A stretch of 64,000 nucleotides of DNA, from assembly GCF_007752135.1 (NCBI RefSeq), contig NZ_CP036298.1:1488001-1552000 (forward strand), given 5' to 3'. Shown here in pieces: positions 1 to 9,658 of the stretch. The position numbers were made by a program, and so were the translations under genes. The stretch comes from Aureliella helgolandensis (GTDB lineage: Bacteria; Planctomycetota; Planctomycetia; Pirellulales; Pirellulaceae). Numbering within the stretch: the stretch's first letter is position 1; each line of letters begins with the position of its first letter. Below the pieces are notes generated by a model that was not told the origin of the DNA, made no database searches, and worked only from the letters and a program-made list of their open reading frames with translations.

Positions 1-336
1 GCCCAAGGAATTGCAGGCCAATTGCATGCCATAGCAAATGCCGAGGACTGGAATCCCCAGCTTGAACAAGGCGGGATCGCATTTGGGAGCTCCCTCAGCG
101 TAGACGCTCGAGGGACCTCCGGAGAGGATGATTCCAGCTGGTTTTTTTCTGGCAATGGCGTCGGCGTCGAGATCGTGCCGAATGATTTCGCAAAACACGT
201 TTTGTTCGCGCACTCGGCGGGCGATTAGCTGCGCATACTGGGAGCCGAAGTCGAGAACCAGGATTCTCTCCTCGGAGAGACTCGCGCTATCGTCACTGGA
301 AACGTCGTTTTGCACTGCCTTGGAAGCGTCTGCCAC
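1..336 (-). CDS. guaA: GMP synthase (glutamine-hydrolysing), N-terminal part, runs off the window
   Basis: GMP synthase makes GMP from XMP, glutamine and ATP in purine synthesis. Only the first 112 codons are present and the frame is open to the window edge. They form the start of the class I glutamine amidotransferase domain: [20 protein letters not shown], then [10 protein letters not shown], then [19 protein letters not shown], which holds the nucleophilic Cys of the amidase. The start is a GTG at 334-336 preceded by GAGGAA about 8 nt upstream. It gives a roughly 25-residue Ser/Asp-rich leader before the domain, slightly longer than in most GuaA. The family call is secure; completeness cannot be judged. 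Confidence 0.95.
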   Translation of the reverse strand, partial: MADASKAVQNDVSSDDSASLSEERILVLDFGSQYAQLIARRVREQNVFCEIIRHDLDADAIARKKPAGIILSGGPSSVYAEGAPKCDPALFKLGIPVLGICYGMQLACNSLG

Positions 337-442
337 TGTTTGGTTCCTCGCTGATCCGCCCAGAGTGTGAGCCCAAAATCAAACCGCGAAGTATACGTCC
401 ACTCCGTAGAATCGAACAGTAGGAGCCCCGCGAGTGCGATTT

Positions 443-2296
443 CTAAGCTGCAAATTTCTTGGCTTTAGGAATCGATAGATTGAAGAGCCCGAAGATCTCC
501 TGTTGGCTGAGGCCCGTTTGCCTGGGGGCGTCGGTATCCGCAAACAACGCGTTAAACAGGGCCCGTTTCTCTTCTAAAACGTCATGGATCCGCATTTCGA
601 TGGTGTCTGCCGCCATCATGCGGGTTACCGTGACCGGGCCAGCAGCACCAATGCGGTGCGCCCGGTTGATCGCTTGATCCTCAATCGCCGGATTCCACCA
701 GCGATCAAAGAGGAAGACATATTCGCAGAATTGGAGATTTAGACCGACACTCCCCGCACCGTAGCTCATCAAAATGACGTGTTTGGAGGGGTCCTCTTTG
801 AACTGCTGAATGACCGATTCGCGCTGGCGATGCGGCACCCGACCGTGGTACTGCATCGGGCCAAACCGTTCCAGCGGGCCTGCAATCCGATCGAGAGTCT
901 CCACCCACTGGCTAAAGACGATGGCCTTACGACCGCTGGCGGCAATCTCTTCCATATCCGCCTCCAAACGCTCCAGTTTCGCGCTGGAGCCAGTGGCTGG
1001 ATCGAAATTGCAAATTTGTTTCAGTCGCAGTACGAGTTCAAAGACGTGCTGGATCGTCAGCGTCTCTCCCATGTCCGAGAGCTGGACGACGCCGTCGTCC
1101 TCCGCGGTGCGATAGCTATCGAGCTGCGCCGGCGTCAAATCGAGCTGGCCATCACGAAACATTTTGGGAGGCATGTCCGTCAGGACTTTGTCTTTGGTGC
1201 GACGGAGAATGTAATCACGCGTCGCCTTGCTGATGCTCTTCAGGTGCATGTCGTCGCGCAGGTAGCCTGGCGAGAGGAATTCAAAAATGTTGATCAAATC
1301 GTCCACCGAATTCTCAATCGGAGTCCCGGTCAATGCCCAGGAACGCGTCCTGGGGAGGGCGCGGACGATTTGAGCCGTCGTGCTGTTCTTGTTCTTGATC
1401 CGTTGCGCCTCATCCAGCATGACGAGATCGAACTGAGTGTCCGGATCATCCAGGATATGCTGGTCACGCATCAGTAGTTCGTAATTGGCAATTCGAACGG
1501 GTGCATTGTGTTGTTTCCAAATCCAATTCCGTTTGTTGGAATCCCCTTCGATCACCGTGACTGGAATCTCCGGTGCCCAGGTGCTGAATTCACGAACCCA
1601 ATTGGAGACGAGGGGCTTCGGGCAGATCAGCAGGACATTGCGCAGTTGACGCGCCAGCAACAGCATGCGAATCGCCGTGATGGCCTGCATGGTCTTTCCC
1701 AGCCCCATTTCGTCAGCCAAGATGGCTAACTCGCGAGGAAATAGAAAGGCTACGCCATCCATCTGGTAGGGGAACGGTGGAAACGGGAACTCAAGCTTCG
1801 ACGAGGCGACCAGCGTCTCCAGGGGGGGCTGCAGGACAAAGTAGAGTCGATCCTCGAGCTTCACGAGATCGGCTGGAGGTTTGATCCGCGTCTGCTTTTT
1901 CTTGGGTGGTTTCGCCCCGACGGACTCCGCATTGGCCGACTCCGCATCGGTCGACTCCTCGTCGGTCGGTGGCGTTGCCTTCTTGGCAGCCGGTGGTTCC
2001 AAGGCGGGCAGGAGACTCGCCGATTCGGGAAACTCAAAGCCGACCGTCTTGGGAAGACGCGATTGCAAACGAATGGGAACTACTTGAACGGCTAGCTCTT
2101 CGGTGGCTACCGGCGGTGCATGCTCGACCGGAAGCCTGTCCAACCCATTCTGCCAACCCGTCGCATAGCACCCAATCGACGGCAGGCTGGTCAACGTAAC
2201 TGCGTTAGAGAAGGTCACCCCTGCCCACTCACCCGGGGTGGGGGCAGCGGCGTTGGAAACGGTCTCAACGTCGGACTCTGAGTCACGCAATGCCAT
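443..2296 (-). CDS. SNF2-family DEAD/H-type helicase
   Basis: A 617-residue superfamily 2 ATPase of the SNF2/Rad54 type, expected to translocate on double-stranded DNA and remodel protein-DNA complexes. The first 150 residues are low-complexity and Ala/Pro/Lys-rich. The ATPase core follows: motif I ADEMGLGKT at 194-202, motif II as DEAQ at 295-298, motif III ALTGTPIENS near 320, and the C-terminal lobe with GSVGLNLQFCEYVFLFDRWW and the arginine-finger motif QAINRAHRIG. No SNF2-associated zinc finger (SWIM) or nuclease domain is visible. It is monocistronic and points the same way as guaA. Bacterial members are poorly characterised; a role in transcription recycling or repair is an inference. 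Confidence 0.9.
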   Translation of the reverse strand: MALRDSESDVETVSNAAAPTPGEWAGVTFSNAVTLTSLPSIGCYATGWQNGLDRLPVEHAPPVATEELAVQVVPIRLQSRLPKTVGFEFPESASLLPALEPPAAKKATPPTDEESTDAESANAESVGAKPPKKKQTRIKPPADLVKLEDRLYFVLQPPLETLVASSKLEFPFPPFPYQMDGVAFLFPRELAILADEMGLGKTMQAITAIRMLLLARQLRNVLLICPKPLVSNWVREFSTWAPEIPVTVIEGDSNKRNWIWKQHNAPVRIANYELLMRDQHILDDPDTQFDLVMLDEAQRIKNKNSTTAQIVRALPRTRSWALTGTPIENSVDDLINIFEFLSPGYLRDDMHLKSISKATRDYILRRTKDKVLTDMPPKMFRDGQLDLTPAQLDSYRTAEDDGVVQLSDMGETLTIQHVFELVLRLKQICNFDPATGSSAKLERLEADMEEIAASGRKAIVFSQWVETLDRIAGPLERFGPMQYHGRVPHRQRESVIQQFKEDPSKHVILMSYGAGSVGLNLQFCEYVFLFDRWWNPAIEDQAINRAHRIGAAGPVTVTRMMAADTIEMRIHDVLEEKRALFNALFADTDAPRQTGLSQQEIFGLFNLSIPKAKKFAA

Positions 2297-2384
2297 GCTT
2301 TCAAGCGATCCAATGAATTACGGGCGAATGATTTGCGGGGGGGGGGGACTGCACCCACGGGAGGTGTCTGTCGCTACCCGCCTA

Positions 2385-2936
2385 CTACGCAGCCTTAGCT
2401 ACGGGATGTGCCTCCAGCAGAGCTTCTGAAACGCGATAGAAGGGTTCTGAGAGCTCGAAATTCGAAGCGAGTCCCGAAAGCAGTTCTTCCATCCGAGGCA
2501 CATCCATGGGCGAATCTTCTGGAATCGCAAAGCGGTATTCCTGAGCGGTAATCCGGCGGAGGGCTGCCGCTGCCGACTGAGGTAGGCGGAGATGCTCGCA
2601 GGTGGCGCGTTCCCCCTGAGTTTGAGCTGCGATTCCTTCCAACTGCGCGACGGGAAGATCGCTCACCATTGCCATTGCTAGCACTGCGCTGCTGTCTGTC
2701 AGCACTAGGTCCGGCTTTAATTTCGCCTTGCCCGTCAGCGCCTTGGCGATCTGTTCTCCGCACACGAAGTCATCGACCGTAGGACCGTACAGCAACTCCT
2801 GAGCACGACTGGGCTTCACGGGCATCGTGCAATGGAATTCCAGGGGACGGGCGGCACGATTGACGATTAGGTAGCCGCCAAAGTAGCCATGGTCTGCATG
2901 GTGGAGTACTGAGAGGAAGCCTAGCGTTGCTGTCAT
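2385..2936 (-). CDS. Conserved-looking hypothetical protein
   Basis: A soluble protein of 183 residues with no recognised domain. The open frame reaches upstream to 3035, but the residues before the ATG at 2936 look like translated leader; starting at 2936 gives MTATLGFLSVLHHADHGYFG, with GGAAGAG about 12 nt upstream. The protein alternates hydrophobic and acidic stretches and ends in ALLEAHPVAKAA. It lies between the helicase gene and a divergently transcribed hypothetical gene. No signal peptide or membrane segment is seen. Function unknown. Confidence 0.65.
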   Translation of the reverse strand: MTATLGFLSVLHHADHGYFGGYLIVNRAARPLEFHCTMPVKPSRAQELLYGPTVDDFVCGEQIAKALTGKAKLKPDLVLTDSSAVLAMAMVSDLPVAQLEGIAAQTQGERATCEHLRLPQSAAAALRRITAQEYRFAIPEDSPMDVPRMEELLSGLASNFELSEPFYRVSEALLEAHPVAKAA

Positions 2937-3151
2937 ACTGTCGAAGCTCTTCCGGTGAAAATGGGACTTGTCTATCACCAATGTCGGAAGACCGTTTGTA
3001 GCGACTTTAATGCTCGTAGCGAGTAAACATTGCAATTAGCCAAATTGCCGCGATTCACCACATTCCCAGTCGCCACTTGCTCGACTCTAGTTCTGAGGTG
3101 ACTATACTGTGGAGATACAAAAACAGTGCTCAAACGCATGGAGTTCCGCCC

Positions 3152-3619
3152 GTGGGAAACGATCCTTCTCCCTTTTCGCCAATGTTTAGTATCGATGTTT
3201 CAGCCGAGCCTCGCGCTGCTGCTGGTGCAGTGAATGCTAGCAATGCAACTGAAGCGACCGTCGCACTCTTGCATCAAATGGTCATTGCTCAACAACGGCA
3301 AAATCAATTGCTGGAGCAACTCGTCCAAGCAACCGTGAATACCCAAAAGCAACGCACGGCCGAATTGCAGCAGTGGAAGGATGCCAATCCCAAACTCGCC
3401 AATTCATGCCGCCGGGCTGCAGAAACTCTGTCGCGTGTGCAAACCGAATTTCTCGAGAATTTGACCGAAGAGATCGAAGACTGTTCGGAGCATTTGGTCG
3501 AGGGGGATTTCATGCTCAACGAATTTGTCGATCGCTTTGGGCCCCGTTTAGCCCATCTTAATGGCGTTTTGCAGGTCCTCGCTCAGCTGGGGAGTGGAAC
3601 ACCCGCCGCGCAGCAGTAG
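3152..3619 (+). CDS. Hypothetical coiled-coil protein
   Basis: A 155-residue protein, mainly helical, with a predicted coiled coil rich in Gln (LLHQMVIAQQRQNQLLEQL, then further helices to about residue 110). I chose the GTG at 3152 because GGAG lies 8 nt upstream; an ATG at 3182 is the alternative, and the frame stays open back to 3077. There are no membrane segments or catalytic motifs. It is divergent from the gene at 2385-2936, so the two may share a control region around 2,940-3,150. Function unknown. Confidence 0.7.
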   Translation: MGNDPSPFSPMFSIDVSAEPRAAAGAVNASNATEATVALLHQMVIAQQRQNQLLEQLVQATVNTQKQRTAELQQWKDANPKLANSCRRAAETLSRVQTEFLENLTEEIEDCSEHLVEGDFMLNEFVDRFGPRLAHLNGVLQVLAQLGSGTPAAQQ

Positions 3620-3807
3620 TTTAAGAATCCACAGCACCTCCCACCGATTGCTGTTTTCTTCAGCAGATTGATCTGGTACTTGTCGAACTGCAAAGCTAGT
3701 ATCAACACTTAGCGTCCTCTTGATTGGCGCTATTGTGTTGTGGTAGTGCAGAGGCCAGGATGGCTTTCAAATATTCAGTTGCGCGTTGATTGGCAAGGAG
3801 GACCGTT

Positions 3808-5193
3808 GTGCAGACGATCAAAACGGGAGTTGTGGTCGCCCTCTTAATGGCTGTGTGCTATGGGGCCTTTGTGGCACTCAATGCGCCAGAGCCAGAATTG
3901 CCAGAAGAGCTGCGGCAATGGGCGGCTGATGCCGAAGGGCTCGGTGACATGCTCGACATCGAGTTTGCGCCAGCCGATTCCTCGGCGACTCTCAAACAGC
4001 TTCCGGTCAGCAAGTCGAACAACTTGCCTAGCTTCTCCCCTGCCAGTAATGCCGCTCAGGCTGCCGCCAAGTTCCCCGACGAGGACCTCGCTTTGGCGTT
4101 GCCCAAGTTCGACAAGGATGGGCAAGTCGCGGCAGGAGATGCGGGGGCCTCGGCTCCTACAGTGGATAACGAGACTCCGATACAGGCCAAGCGTGACTCT
4201 GCCGCTCCACCCCCTACCTTTCCAAGCTTTCCTCCCGCGGCGCTGGCTGATGTCCCTGCGGAAAAAGAGGCGGGAACCGGTGCGCTAGCCGCGCCACAGA
4301 CGGATGCGTTTCAAGGCCCCGATGGAATGGCCGTTCGCGTGGGGACTGGCAATGTCAAGCCTCCGGCGCAAGTGGTTAGTTCCAAGACCGACGTGCACGC
4401 AACCAACAGTTCTGCAGACCAGTCGTGGCAGCTTCCGCTGCTCGAAGAGGACGCGGACGCCCCTTCTAGTGCAGAGCCAGCGCTGCCTACCTTGCCGTTT
4501 GTGCAAGCTCGCGATGAAGCTCTGCGCAAGGCACGGGATGGTAAGCTGGCGGCAGCCCTGAAGCAACTCAGCCCGTACTACAACAGCCCCGAACTCACGC
4601 ACACCGAACATACCGATCTCGTCGATATTCTGGATGCACTGTCGCGAGAGGTGATCTACTCCAGTCGACATCTACTGACCAGCGCCTATGTGGTGGAATC
4701 CAAAGAGACGATCGAATCCGTTGCTGCGAAATATCAGATCGCACCGGAACTGCTGGCGAAGATCAACCAGATCGGCAATTCCAAGACTTTAGCTTCCGGC
4801 TCGGAACTCAAGGTGATTCCCGGACCGTTTCGCGCCCAGCTTAGCTTGGTACGGGGAGAGCTTACCGTGTTTCTCGGCGAGATGTATGCCGGACGCTTTC
4901 CGGTGGCCCTTGGAAAAGATCCAGTTCCCTCCGCGGGAACATTCGAGGTGGTTGACCGCCGCAAAGATCGAGTTTACTACGGTCGCGGTGGCACAATTTT
5001 GACGGCTGAAGATCGCCGCAATCCCTACGGCGGATACTGGCTCAACCTGGGGCACGAAATGTGTATTCATGGTACCGCAGAAGCACCGAGTGCTGATTTG
5101 AATGATGCTGGCTGTATCAGCCTAGCACCGCTCGATGCGGCCGACGTGTACGATATCTTGACGCAGGGTTCTCAGGTCACGATCGTCCGCTAA
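3808..5193 (+). CDS. L,D-transpeptidase (YkuD) with LysM domain, membrane-anchored
   Basis: A 461-residue envelope protein. The start is the GTG at 3808, because AAGGAGG lies 6 nt upstream. Residues about 4-24 are one hydrophobic segment, followed by a long Pro/Ala/Asp-rich linker. A LysM-like peptidoglycan-binding repeat spans about 293-338 (ESVAAKYQIAPELLAKIN). A C-terminal YkuD catalytic domain has His421-Gly and the nucleophile Cys436 in DAGCISL, where the family usually has SHGCIRM; the Arg is replaced by Ser. The family forms 3-3 crosslinks in peptidoglycan or attaches proteins to it, which is of interest because planctomycetes have thin, debated walls. Probably monocistronic. Confidence 0.9.
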   Translation: MQTIKTGVVVALLMAVCYGAFVALNAPEPELPEELRQWAADAEGLGDMLDIEFAPADSSATLKQLPVSKSNNLPSFSPASNAAQAAAKFPDEDLALALPKFDKDGQVAAGDAGASAPTVDNETPIQAKRDSAAPPPTFPSFPPAALADVPAEKEAGTGALAAPQTDAFQGPDGMAVRVGTGNVKPPAQVVSSKTDVHATNSSADQSWQLPLLEEDADAPSSAEPALPTLPFVQARDEALRKARDGKLAAALKQLSPYYNSPELTHTEHTDLVDILDALSREVIYSSRHLLTSAYVVESKETIESVAAKYQIAPELLAKINQIGNSKTLASGSELKVIPGPFRAQLSLVRGELTVFLGEMYAGRFPVALGKDPVPSAGTFEVVDRRKDRVYYGRGGTILTAEDRRNPYGGYWLNLGHEMCIHGTAEAPSADLNDAGCISLAPLDAADVYDILTQGSQVTIVR

Positions 5194-5402
5194 GCTAGCG
5201 ACAACCGCACCAAGCTTGCTTGCCAAGCTGTGGCTGCAGCACTCGCCGCGCGAGCTAAGCAAGCAAGCAGGTGGTGCATGCGAATGACGCCATCACGGTG
5301 AGGCTGGAAGTGCAGCGTAAGCAACAACCTGTCGCACGGAGATGACCCTGCCGACCCAAGGGCGCTTAAGCGGGTGCGCTTTGGCTGGCTCGAACGCTAA
5401 CG

Positions 5403-6836
5403 CTAGATTCCAGTCGAGGGATCCAGCTCGAGTTCTTCCGCGTTATTGCGAGTGTTGAGCGTTGGTGCCTGATCAGCGGGATCGGACGATTTTTCCTCTG
5501 CCTCTCCTTCGGGCTCGCGCTCTTTCAGCTCCAGTTTCTTGACCGCATTTCCCGAAGTTTCGGATGGGCTTGGAGGCGTTGTGGACGCATCGGCGGCATC
5601 TGCTTCACGCGCCGGACCGTAGCCCAGCACGACTTCAGACGGCGAGCTGGTCGCAGGCATCCAAGCGCTGTTCCCCATACTCAGTGGCACCGCATAGGGG
5701 TCAACATAGCTGAGGACAACCGGAGTGCGAATCGTGCGAGGGGTCGTCACGGTGACTTTATAGGCTTCCCAGTGAGGCACCCTGACTCGGACCTGCACTT
5801 TATTCGTTACCGATTGAGTCTCGTAGTATTTGACGGGGACTTGCTCCTCGACCGTTTCCAGCTTGTAACTGGTGCGTTGAACCGTCTTGGGGCGAATCAT
5901 TTCTTGAGCGACCATCTCAGTGCGGTCCACCGGGACCATTTTCTCGACGCGGCGAACTACGGGCCGTTGCGTCGTGTACGGTACTTTGCGAACCTCTTGA
6001 ACCGCCTCCATGCGCGTCGTGCTCACCGGAACTTGTTGTTGCACCGTCTCGCTTTGCATGCGGGTGATTTGCACTGGTACTTGTGTCTGCTGGACCTGAG
6101 GCATCAAGGTCGTTCTGGGGATCGCCACCTGCACGGGATTCGGCTGGTATTGCAGTTGCGAGTATGAGGAGCTGGGAGATGTGTAAGGGACCCATCCCAG
6201 GCCGCCACGGCGATACCCGGAGACACCGTTGGGGGAGGTGTTGTAGCCACCCTGCATCCACTTCAGGCCGTAGCGTGTGTCGCCTGGCTGCACATACTGC
6301 TGCGCAACATACTGGCCTTGGTCGACCACCGTATTTTCGTAGGTCGTGACCGGTTGGTAGGTCGTGTACTGTTGCGTTTGGTATTGAGTCTCGACAACCG
6401 GGCGTTGCACGACGTAGTTCTGGGTTTGGTAGTGCGTTTCGACGACTGGCTTGTAGGTCGTGTACACCTCTTCCCGCTCCGCCGTTTCGGTGACGTACGT
6501 GGTTTCGTTGTAGCTCTGGTCGACCCATTCGCGTTTGGTCACCGGCCGCATCACCGTGTAACGCTCTTCGATGGTACTTGTTTCGACGATAGGTTTTTTG
6601 ACGGTGCGGGTGCGCGTTTCCATCCGTTCGCGAAGCACCGGTCGTTGCGTCACAATTTCTCGCTCTTGCAGCTCATCCCTGTACACAACTCGGTGGCGAG
6701 TCTCTTCGTGGGATTCCATCACCGTTTGAGTTTGAACAGAATAAGCTGGTCCACAACACGACTGAGCTGCCGCCCACGAGGGGACCGACATTGTTGCCAG
6801 GCTACACAGAATTGAGAAGAATTTGCGTTGTGTCAT
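5403..6836 (-). CDS. Secreted YTV-repeat planctomycete protein
   Basis: A 477-residue exported protein made of two blocks of near-repeats. Phrases such as VTQRPVLRERMETRT, YTTYKPVVETHYQTQNY, VVQRPVVETQYQTQQY and VPVSTTRMEAVQEVRKVPY recur every 18-22 residues, rich in Tyr, Thr, Val and charged residues. This matches the YTV repeat known mainly from Rhodopirellula-type planctomycetes. The ATG at 6836 gives a classic signal peptide (MTQRKFFSILCSLATMSVPS...AAAQSCCG); the open frame extends to 6968 but would bury it. The C-terminal 80 residues are acidic. A structural role at the cell surface is likely but unproven. Confidence 0.8.
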   Translation of the reverse strand: MTQRKFFSILCSLATMSVPSWAAAQSCCGPAYSVQTQTVMESHEETRHRVVYRDELQEREIVTQRPVLRERMETRTRTVKKPIVETSTIEERYTVMRPVTKREWVDQSYNETTYVTETAEREEVYTTYKPVVETHYQTQNYVVQRPVVETQYQTQQYTTYQPVTTYENTVVDQGQYVAQQYVQPGDTRYGLKWMQGGYNTSPNGVSGYRRGGLGWVPYTSPSSSYSQLQYQPNPVQVAIPRTTLMPQVQQTQVPVQITRMQSETVQQQVPVSTTRMEAVQEVRKVPYTTQRPVVRRVEKMVPVDRTEMVAQEMIRPKTVQRTSYKLETVEEQVPVKYYETQSVTNKVQVRVRVPHWEAYKVTVTTPRTIRTPVVLSYVDPYAVPLSMGNSAWMPATSSPSEVVLGYGPAREADAADASTTPPSPSETSGNAVKKLELKEREPEGEAEEKSSDPADQAPTLNTRNNAEELELDPSTGI

Positions 6837-7268
6837 AGTTTGCAGTATCCGCCGATTGGTCGGGATGGAACTCGGTTTTACGTTTTCTGCATCCATGCAT
6901 TGGTGCTGCGAACTAAAGGATTCGCAGCTTGCGGCCAGCACGGTGGCTCGCTTGCCTAACAAGCCCACTGACGGCCGCTGTCGCCTATTGTCGCTTCACA
7001 GTTGCCGACAATCAAATCTAGTTCACGTGAGCGGGAACCCAAATGTGGCAGAAGTGAATGACCTGCATAGCTTTAGGAAAAATGAAAATTGTTCCATTGC
7101 GCTGCAGGTCACTTAGTTTTGCCCTAAGTGGCGTGCCGGCGGTTGTTTACGCATTTATCTTGCCTGGTTAGTTTGACAGGGATAACCGCGAAAACCACTA
7201 CAACCAGCCCACCTTTTCGGGGAAAAGCTAGTCCTACCGTGTGCAAAGCAGTCTAGGAGTTCAGAAAG
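6837..7268. other. Intergenic region, no supported gene
   Basis: About 430 bp between the start of the YTV-repeat gene and the hairpin at 7269. Short open frames here have no plausible start or family. It should contain the promoter of the leftward YTV gene, but I could not fix a -35/-10 pair with confidence. Confidence 0.5.
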
Positions 7269-7331
7269 GGCCTTGAAAGTTCTTTTAACACCCTGACGCG
7301 GGTTGTTAAAAGATTTTGGCAGCTCAAGGCC
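7269..7331. terminator. Nested 63-nt hairpin downstream of the dioxygenase gene
   Basis: Two nested inverted repeats. The outer arms are GGCCTTGA (7269-7276) and TCAAGGCC (7324-7331). The inner arms are TCTTTTAACA (7281-7290) and TGTTAAAAGA (7304-7313), extended by CCC/GGG with one bulged T. It begins 37 nt past the stop of the leftward dioxygenase gene and probably ends its transcript. There is no long T-tract, so a transcript-stabilising or regulatory structure is also possible. Confidence 0.6.
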
Positions 7332-7367
7332 GGTTGTACCTATTGGGCAAACTGTGGGAGGCGTGGC

Positions 7368-8126
7368 CTAGCCGCGCCGTGGTCTGGCGAGCCCTCCCCG
7401 GATCTTGCCGTCCTCATCTTCATGGGGTGTCTTCCCCAATATCAGGTCAAAATTGGCAACCAATTCGCCAATCTTGGAATCTGCCAACGGTGTAAAGTCG
7501 GCCATCACCAACTCGCGCAGCTTGGGCTCCTTGATCTGGCGGAATACTCCGTCGCGCTCGTTCTGCGCATTTCCCTTGATCAGCATTTGGGTGGTGAGCA
7601 ACCGCTCCCCGTTTTGATTGACTGCAAAGTGAATATGCGGAGTTCGCCCCGGATAGGGAACTGGTTTGATCGTGCGGAAGTAATACCTGCCCTTGGAATC
7701 GGTTAGAAAGCGTCCGTAGCCTTGGAAATTGGAATCGTATTTTTCGCGGTTGCTGCTCTTGGAATGCAAGTACGAGCCGTGGTTGTCGCACTGCCAGATC
7801 TCGACAAAGGCACCCCGCACCGGCTCGCCACTGGGGCTGAGGATCCGTCCCGATAAATGGGTGATCTCCCCCACCCCGACGTTGATGGAGTCATTGACCA
7901 ACAAGAGGTCGTTGTCGGTATCTAAGGGCAATTTGTCCGGGTAGAATGGGCCCTCGGTCATGCCCGGCGTACCGGTGAGCTCTTCAGCGAAGGCGCCGCG
8001 GGTCGTCAGCAAGGCTGCTCCCAAGGCGGCATACCGCGTAAAGCTTCGTCGCGAAAACGGGCTGAGCATGGTATGCGGTGTGGCCGCCAGTACATCCTGG
8101 ACAGTTCGAGTACTTCGACTGGTCAT
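7368..8126 (-). CDS. Tat-exported intradiol ring-cleavage dioxygenase (protocatechuate dioxygenase-like)
   Basis: A 252-residue protein of the intradiol dioxygenase superfamily, which opens catechol-type rings between the hydroxyls using non-haem Fe(III). It carries a twin-arginine signal, SRRSFTRYAALGAALL at 25-40, so it should be folded before export. The beta-sandwich core follows. The likely iron ligands are Tyr119 (DNHGSY), Tyr158 (PVPYPG), His164 and His166 (TPHIHF). The ATG at 8126 has AAAGGA upstream; the frame continues to 8213 without a better start. There is no pathway neighbour such as pcaG or catA, so the substrate is unknown. Secreted members are common in planctomycetes. Confidence 0.88.
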   Translation of the reverse strand: MTSRSTRTVQDVLAATPHTMLSPFSRRSFTRYAALGAALLTTRGAFAEELTGTPGMTEGPFYPDKLPLDTDNDLLLVNDSINVGVGEITHLSGRILSPSGEPVRGAFVEIWQCDNHGSYLHSKSSNREKYDSNFQGYGRFLTDSKGRYYFRTIKPVPYPGRTPHIHFAVNQNGERLLTTQMLIKGNAQNERDGVFRQIKEPKLRELVMADFTPLADSKIGELVANFDLILGKTPHEDEDGKIRGGLARPRRG

Positions 8127-8326
8127 GCTTTGAGGTCCTTTGAAGGTAGGGAATCGAATCCGCGGGGAACGCAAAATCAGAAAAGGGGAGCCGTCAGGCG
8201 TGACATGCCCCAATGAGGATTACCCGCTCTACCGCTGCCTAGCGTGTTACCGCCTATTGTATAACCGCTAGGCGGTGCCAGAGTATCGAAATTTACCAAT
8301 ACTTCTTCGAGAGTAGAAAATCGGTT

Positions 8327-9637
8327 GTGAGTAGCGAACCCCACCCCGCAGTTAGGACTTTCCCCTCCTCTCAAGCCGCCATTGCCGACTCTTGGGGATG
8401 GGATGAAACGCGCCTTAAGCAATGGCAACTAGACCGCTTCAATGCCCAATTGCGTGAGATTTTGCCTGCCAATGAATTCTATCGCCGCAAGTTCGCTGGC
8501 GAATCACTCCAGCTGCAGAGTCTTGACCAGCTCTCGGATCTGCCACTGACCGAAAAATCGGAGTTGGTCAAGAGCTCGCAGGAGAGCCCCGGGGAATTGA
8601 GTGCTCACCACACCTATGCCCGCTCGGCCTATTCGCGTCTTCACCGCACCAGTGGCACCACGGGCAGCCCTCTCATGATTCTCGATACGGCGGCGGATTG
8701 GCAATGGTGGTCTGATACTTGGCAACATGTGCTCCAAGCCGCTCACGTAACGCCAGAGGACCGTGTCTTCTTGGCTTTTTCTTTCGGTCCCTTCATCGGA
8801 TTTTGGAGCGCGCATCAGGCGTGCGTGGATCGTGGTGCGACCGTGATTCCCGGCGGTGGCTTGTCCTCGCTGGCGCGGCTTGAGTTTCTGCGGCAGTCGG
8901 CGGCTACCGTGGTCCTTTGCACCCCCTCCTACGCTTTGCATTTGGGAGAAGTTGCTAAGGCGGAGAAAGTCGACCTGCAATCGCTGGCGGTCGACCGCAT
9001 CATTGTGGCTGGGGAAGCGGGCGGCAGTGTGCCAGCGGTCCGCGCCAAGATCGAATCGCTCTGGAACGCTCAGGTGGTTGACCATAGTGGGGCGACTGAG
9101 ATTGGGCCCTGGGGATTCGGCTGGCCCCAACGTCCCGGGGTGCATTTGATCGAAACCAGTTTTATTGCCGAATTGTTGCCACTGGCTAACGAGCCAGGGA
9201 ATTCGCAGAGCAATCTCCATGAACTACTGATCACATCGCTCGGACGATGGGGGGCGCCAGTGATTCGCTATCGGACCGGCGACGTGGTTCGCCCCACTCG
9301 CCCCGCTGCAGGCCCTTGCCGTTTTCTCTGGCTGGAGGAGGGCGTGGTCGGCCGCGTCGATGATATGGTGACCATCCGTGGCGTGAATATCTTCCCCAGC
9401 AGTGTGGATGCCATCGTCCGCGAGGAAACTGAAATCGCAGAGTATCGAGTCCTCGTAAAGCGGGCTGGGCACTTGGACCAGCTAGCACTCGAAATTGAAG
9501 CGGATCATGAGGTCCGCGAACGGATTGAAAAATTGTTGACAATTCGGCTGGGCTTGAGGATCCCGGTGCAGTGTGTTGCCATGAATTCATTGCCGCGCAG
9601 CGAGGGGAAATCACGGCGTTGGCAGGATGTGCGATAG
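8327..9637 (+). CDS. Phenylacetate-CoA ligase-like adenylate-forming enzyme (PaaK family)
   Basis: A 436-residue ANL-superfamily enzyme of PaaK type, expected to adenylate a carboxylic acid and form a CoA thioester. The start is GTG at 8327. The P-loop-like motif HRTSGTTGSPL lies near residue 107. A3-A8 type motifs follow: DHSGATEIGPWG, APVIRYRTGDVV, and the hinge region MVTIRGVNIFPSSVDAIV typical of PaaK. The lid domain at the C-terminus is intact. It is divergent from the dioxygenase gene, with 200 bp between starts. Aromatic-acid degradation would fit both, but nothing in the sequence fixes the substrate. Confidence 0.88.
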   Translation: MSSEPHPAVRTFPSSQAAIADSWGWDETRLKQWQLDRFNAQLREILPANEFYRRKFAGESLQLQSLDQLSDLPLTEKSELVKSSQESPGELSAHHTYARSAYSRLHRTSGTTGSPLMILDTAADWQWWSDTWQHVLQAAHVTPEDRVFLAFSFGPFIGFWSAHQACVDRGATVIPGGGLSSLARLEFLRQSAATVVLCTPSYALHLGEVAKAEKVDLQSLAVDRIIVAGEAGGSVPAVRAKIESLWNAQVVDHSGATEIGPWGFGWPQRPGVHLIETSFIAELLPLANEPGNSQSNLHELLITSLGRWGAPVIRYRTGDVVRPTRPAAGPCRFLWLEEGVVGRVDDMVTIRGVNIFPSSVDAIVREETEIAEYRVLVKRAGHLDQLALEIEADHEVRERIEKLLTIRLGLRIPVQCVAMNSLPRSEGKSRRWQDVR

Positions 9638-9658
9638 ACGACTCGAATACTGCACTGG

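Noticed and set aside
779-1477. 232-codon plus-strand frame opposite the helicase
   Set aside because: Antisense shadow of the SNF2 helicase gene, whose motifs I, II, III and VI are all on the minus strand.
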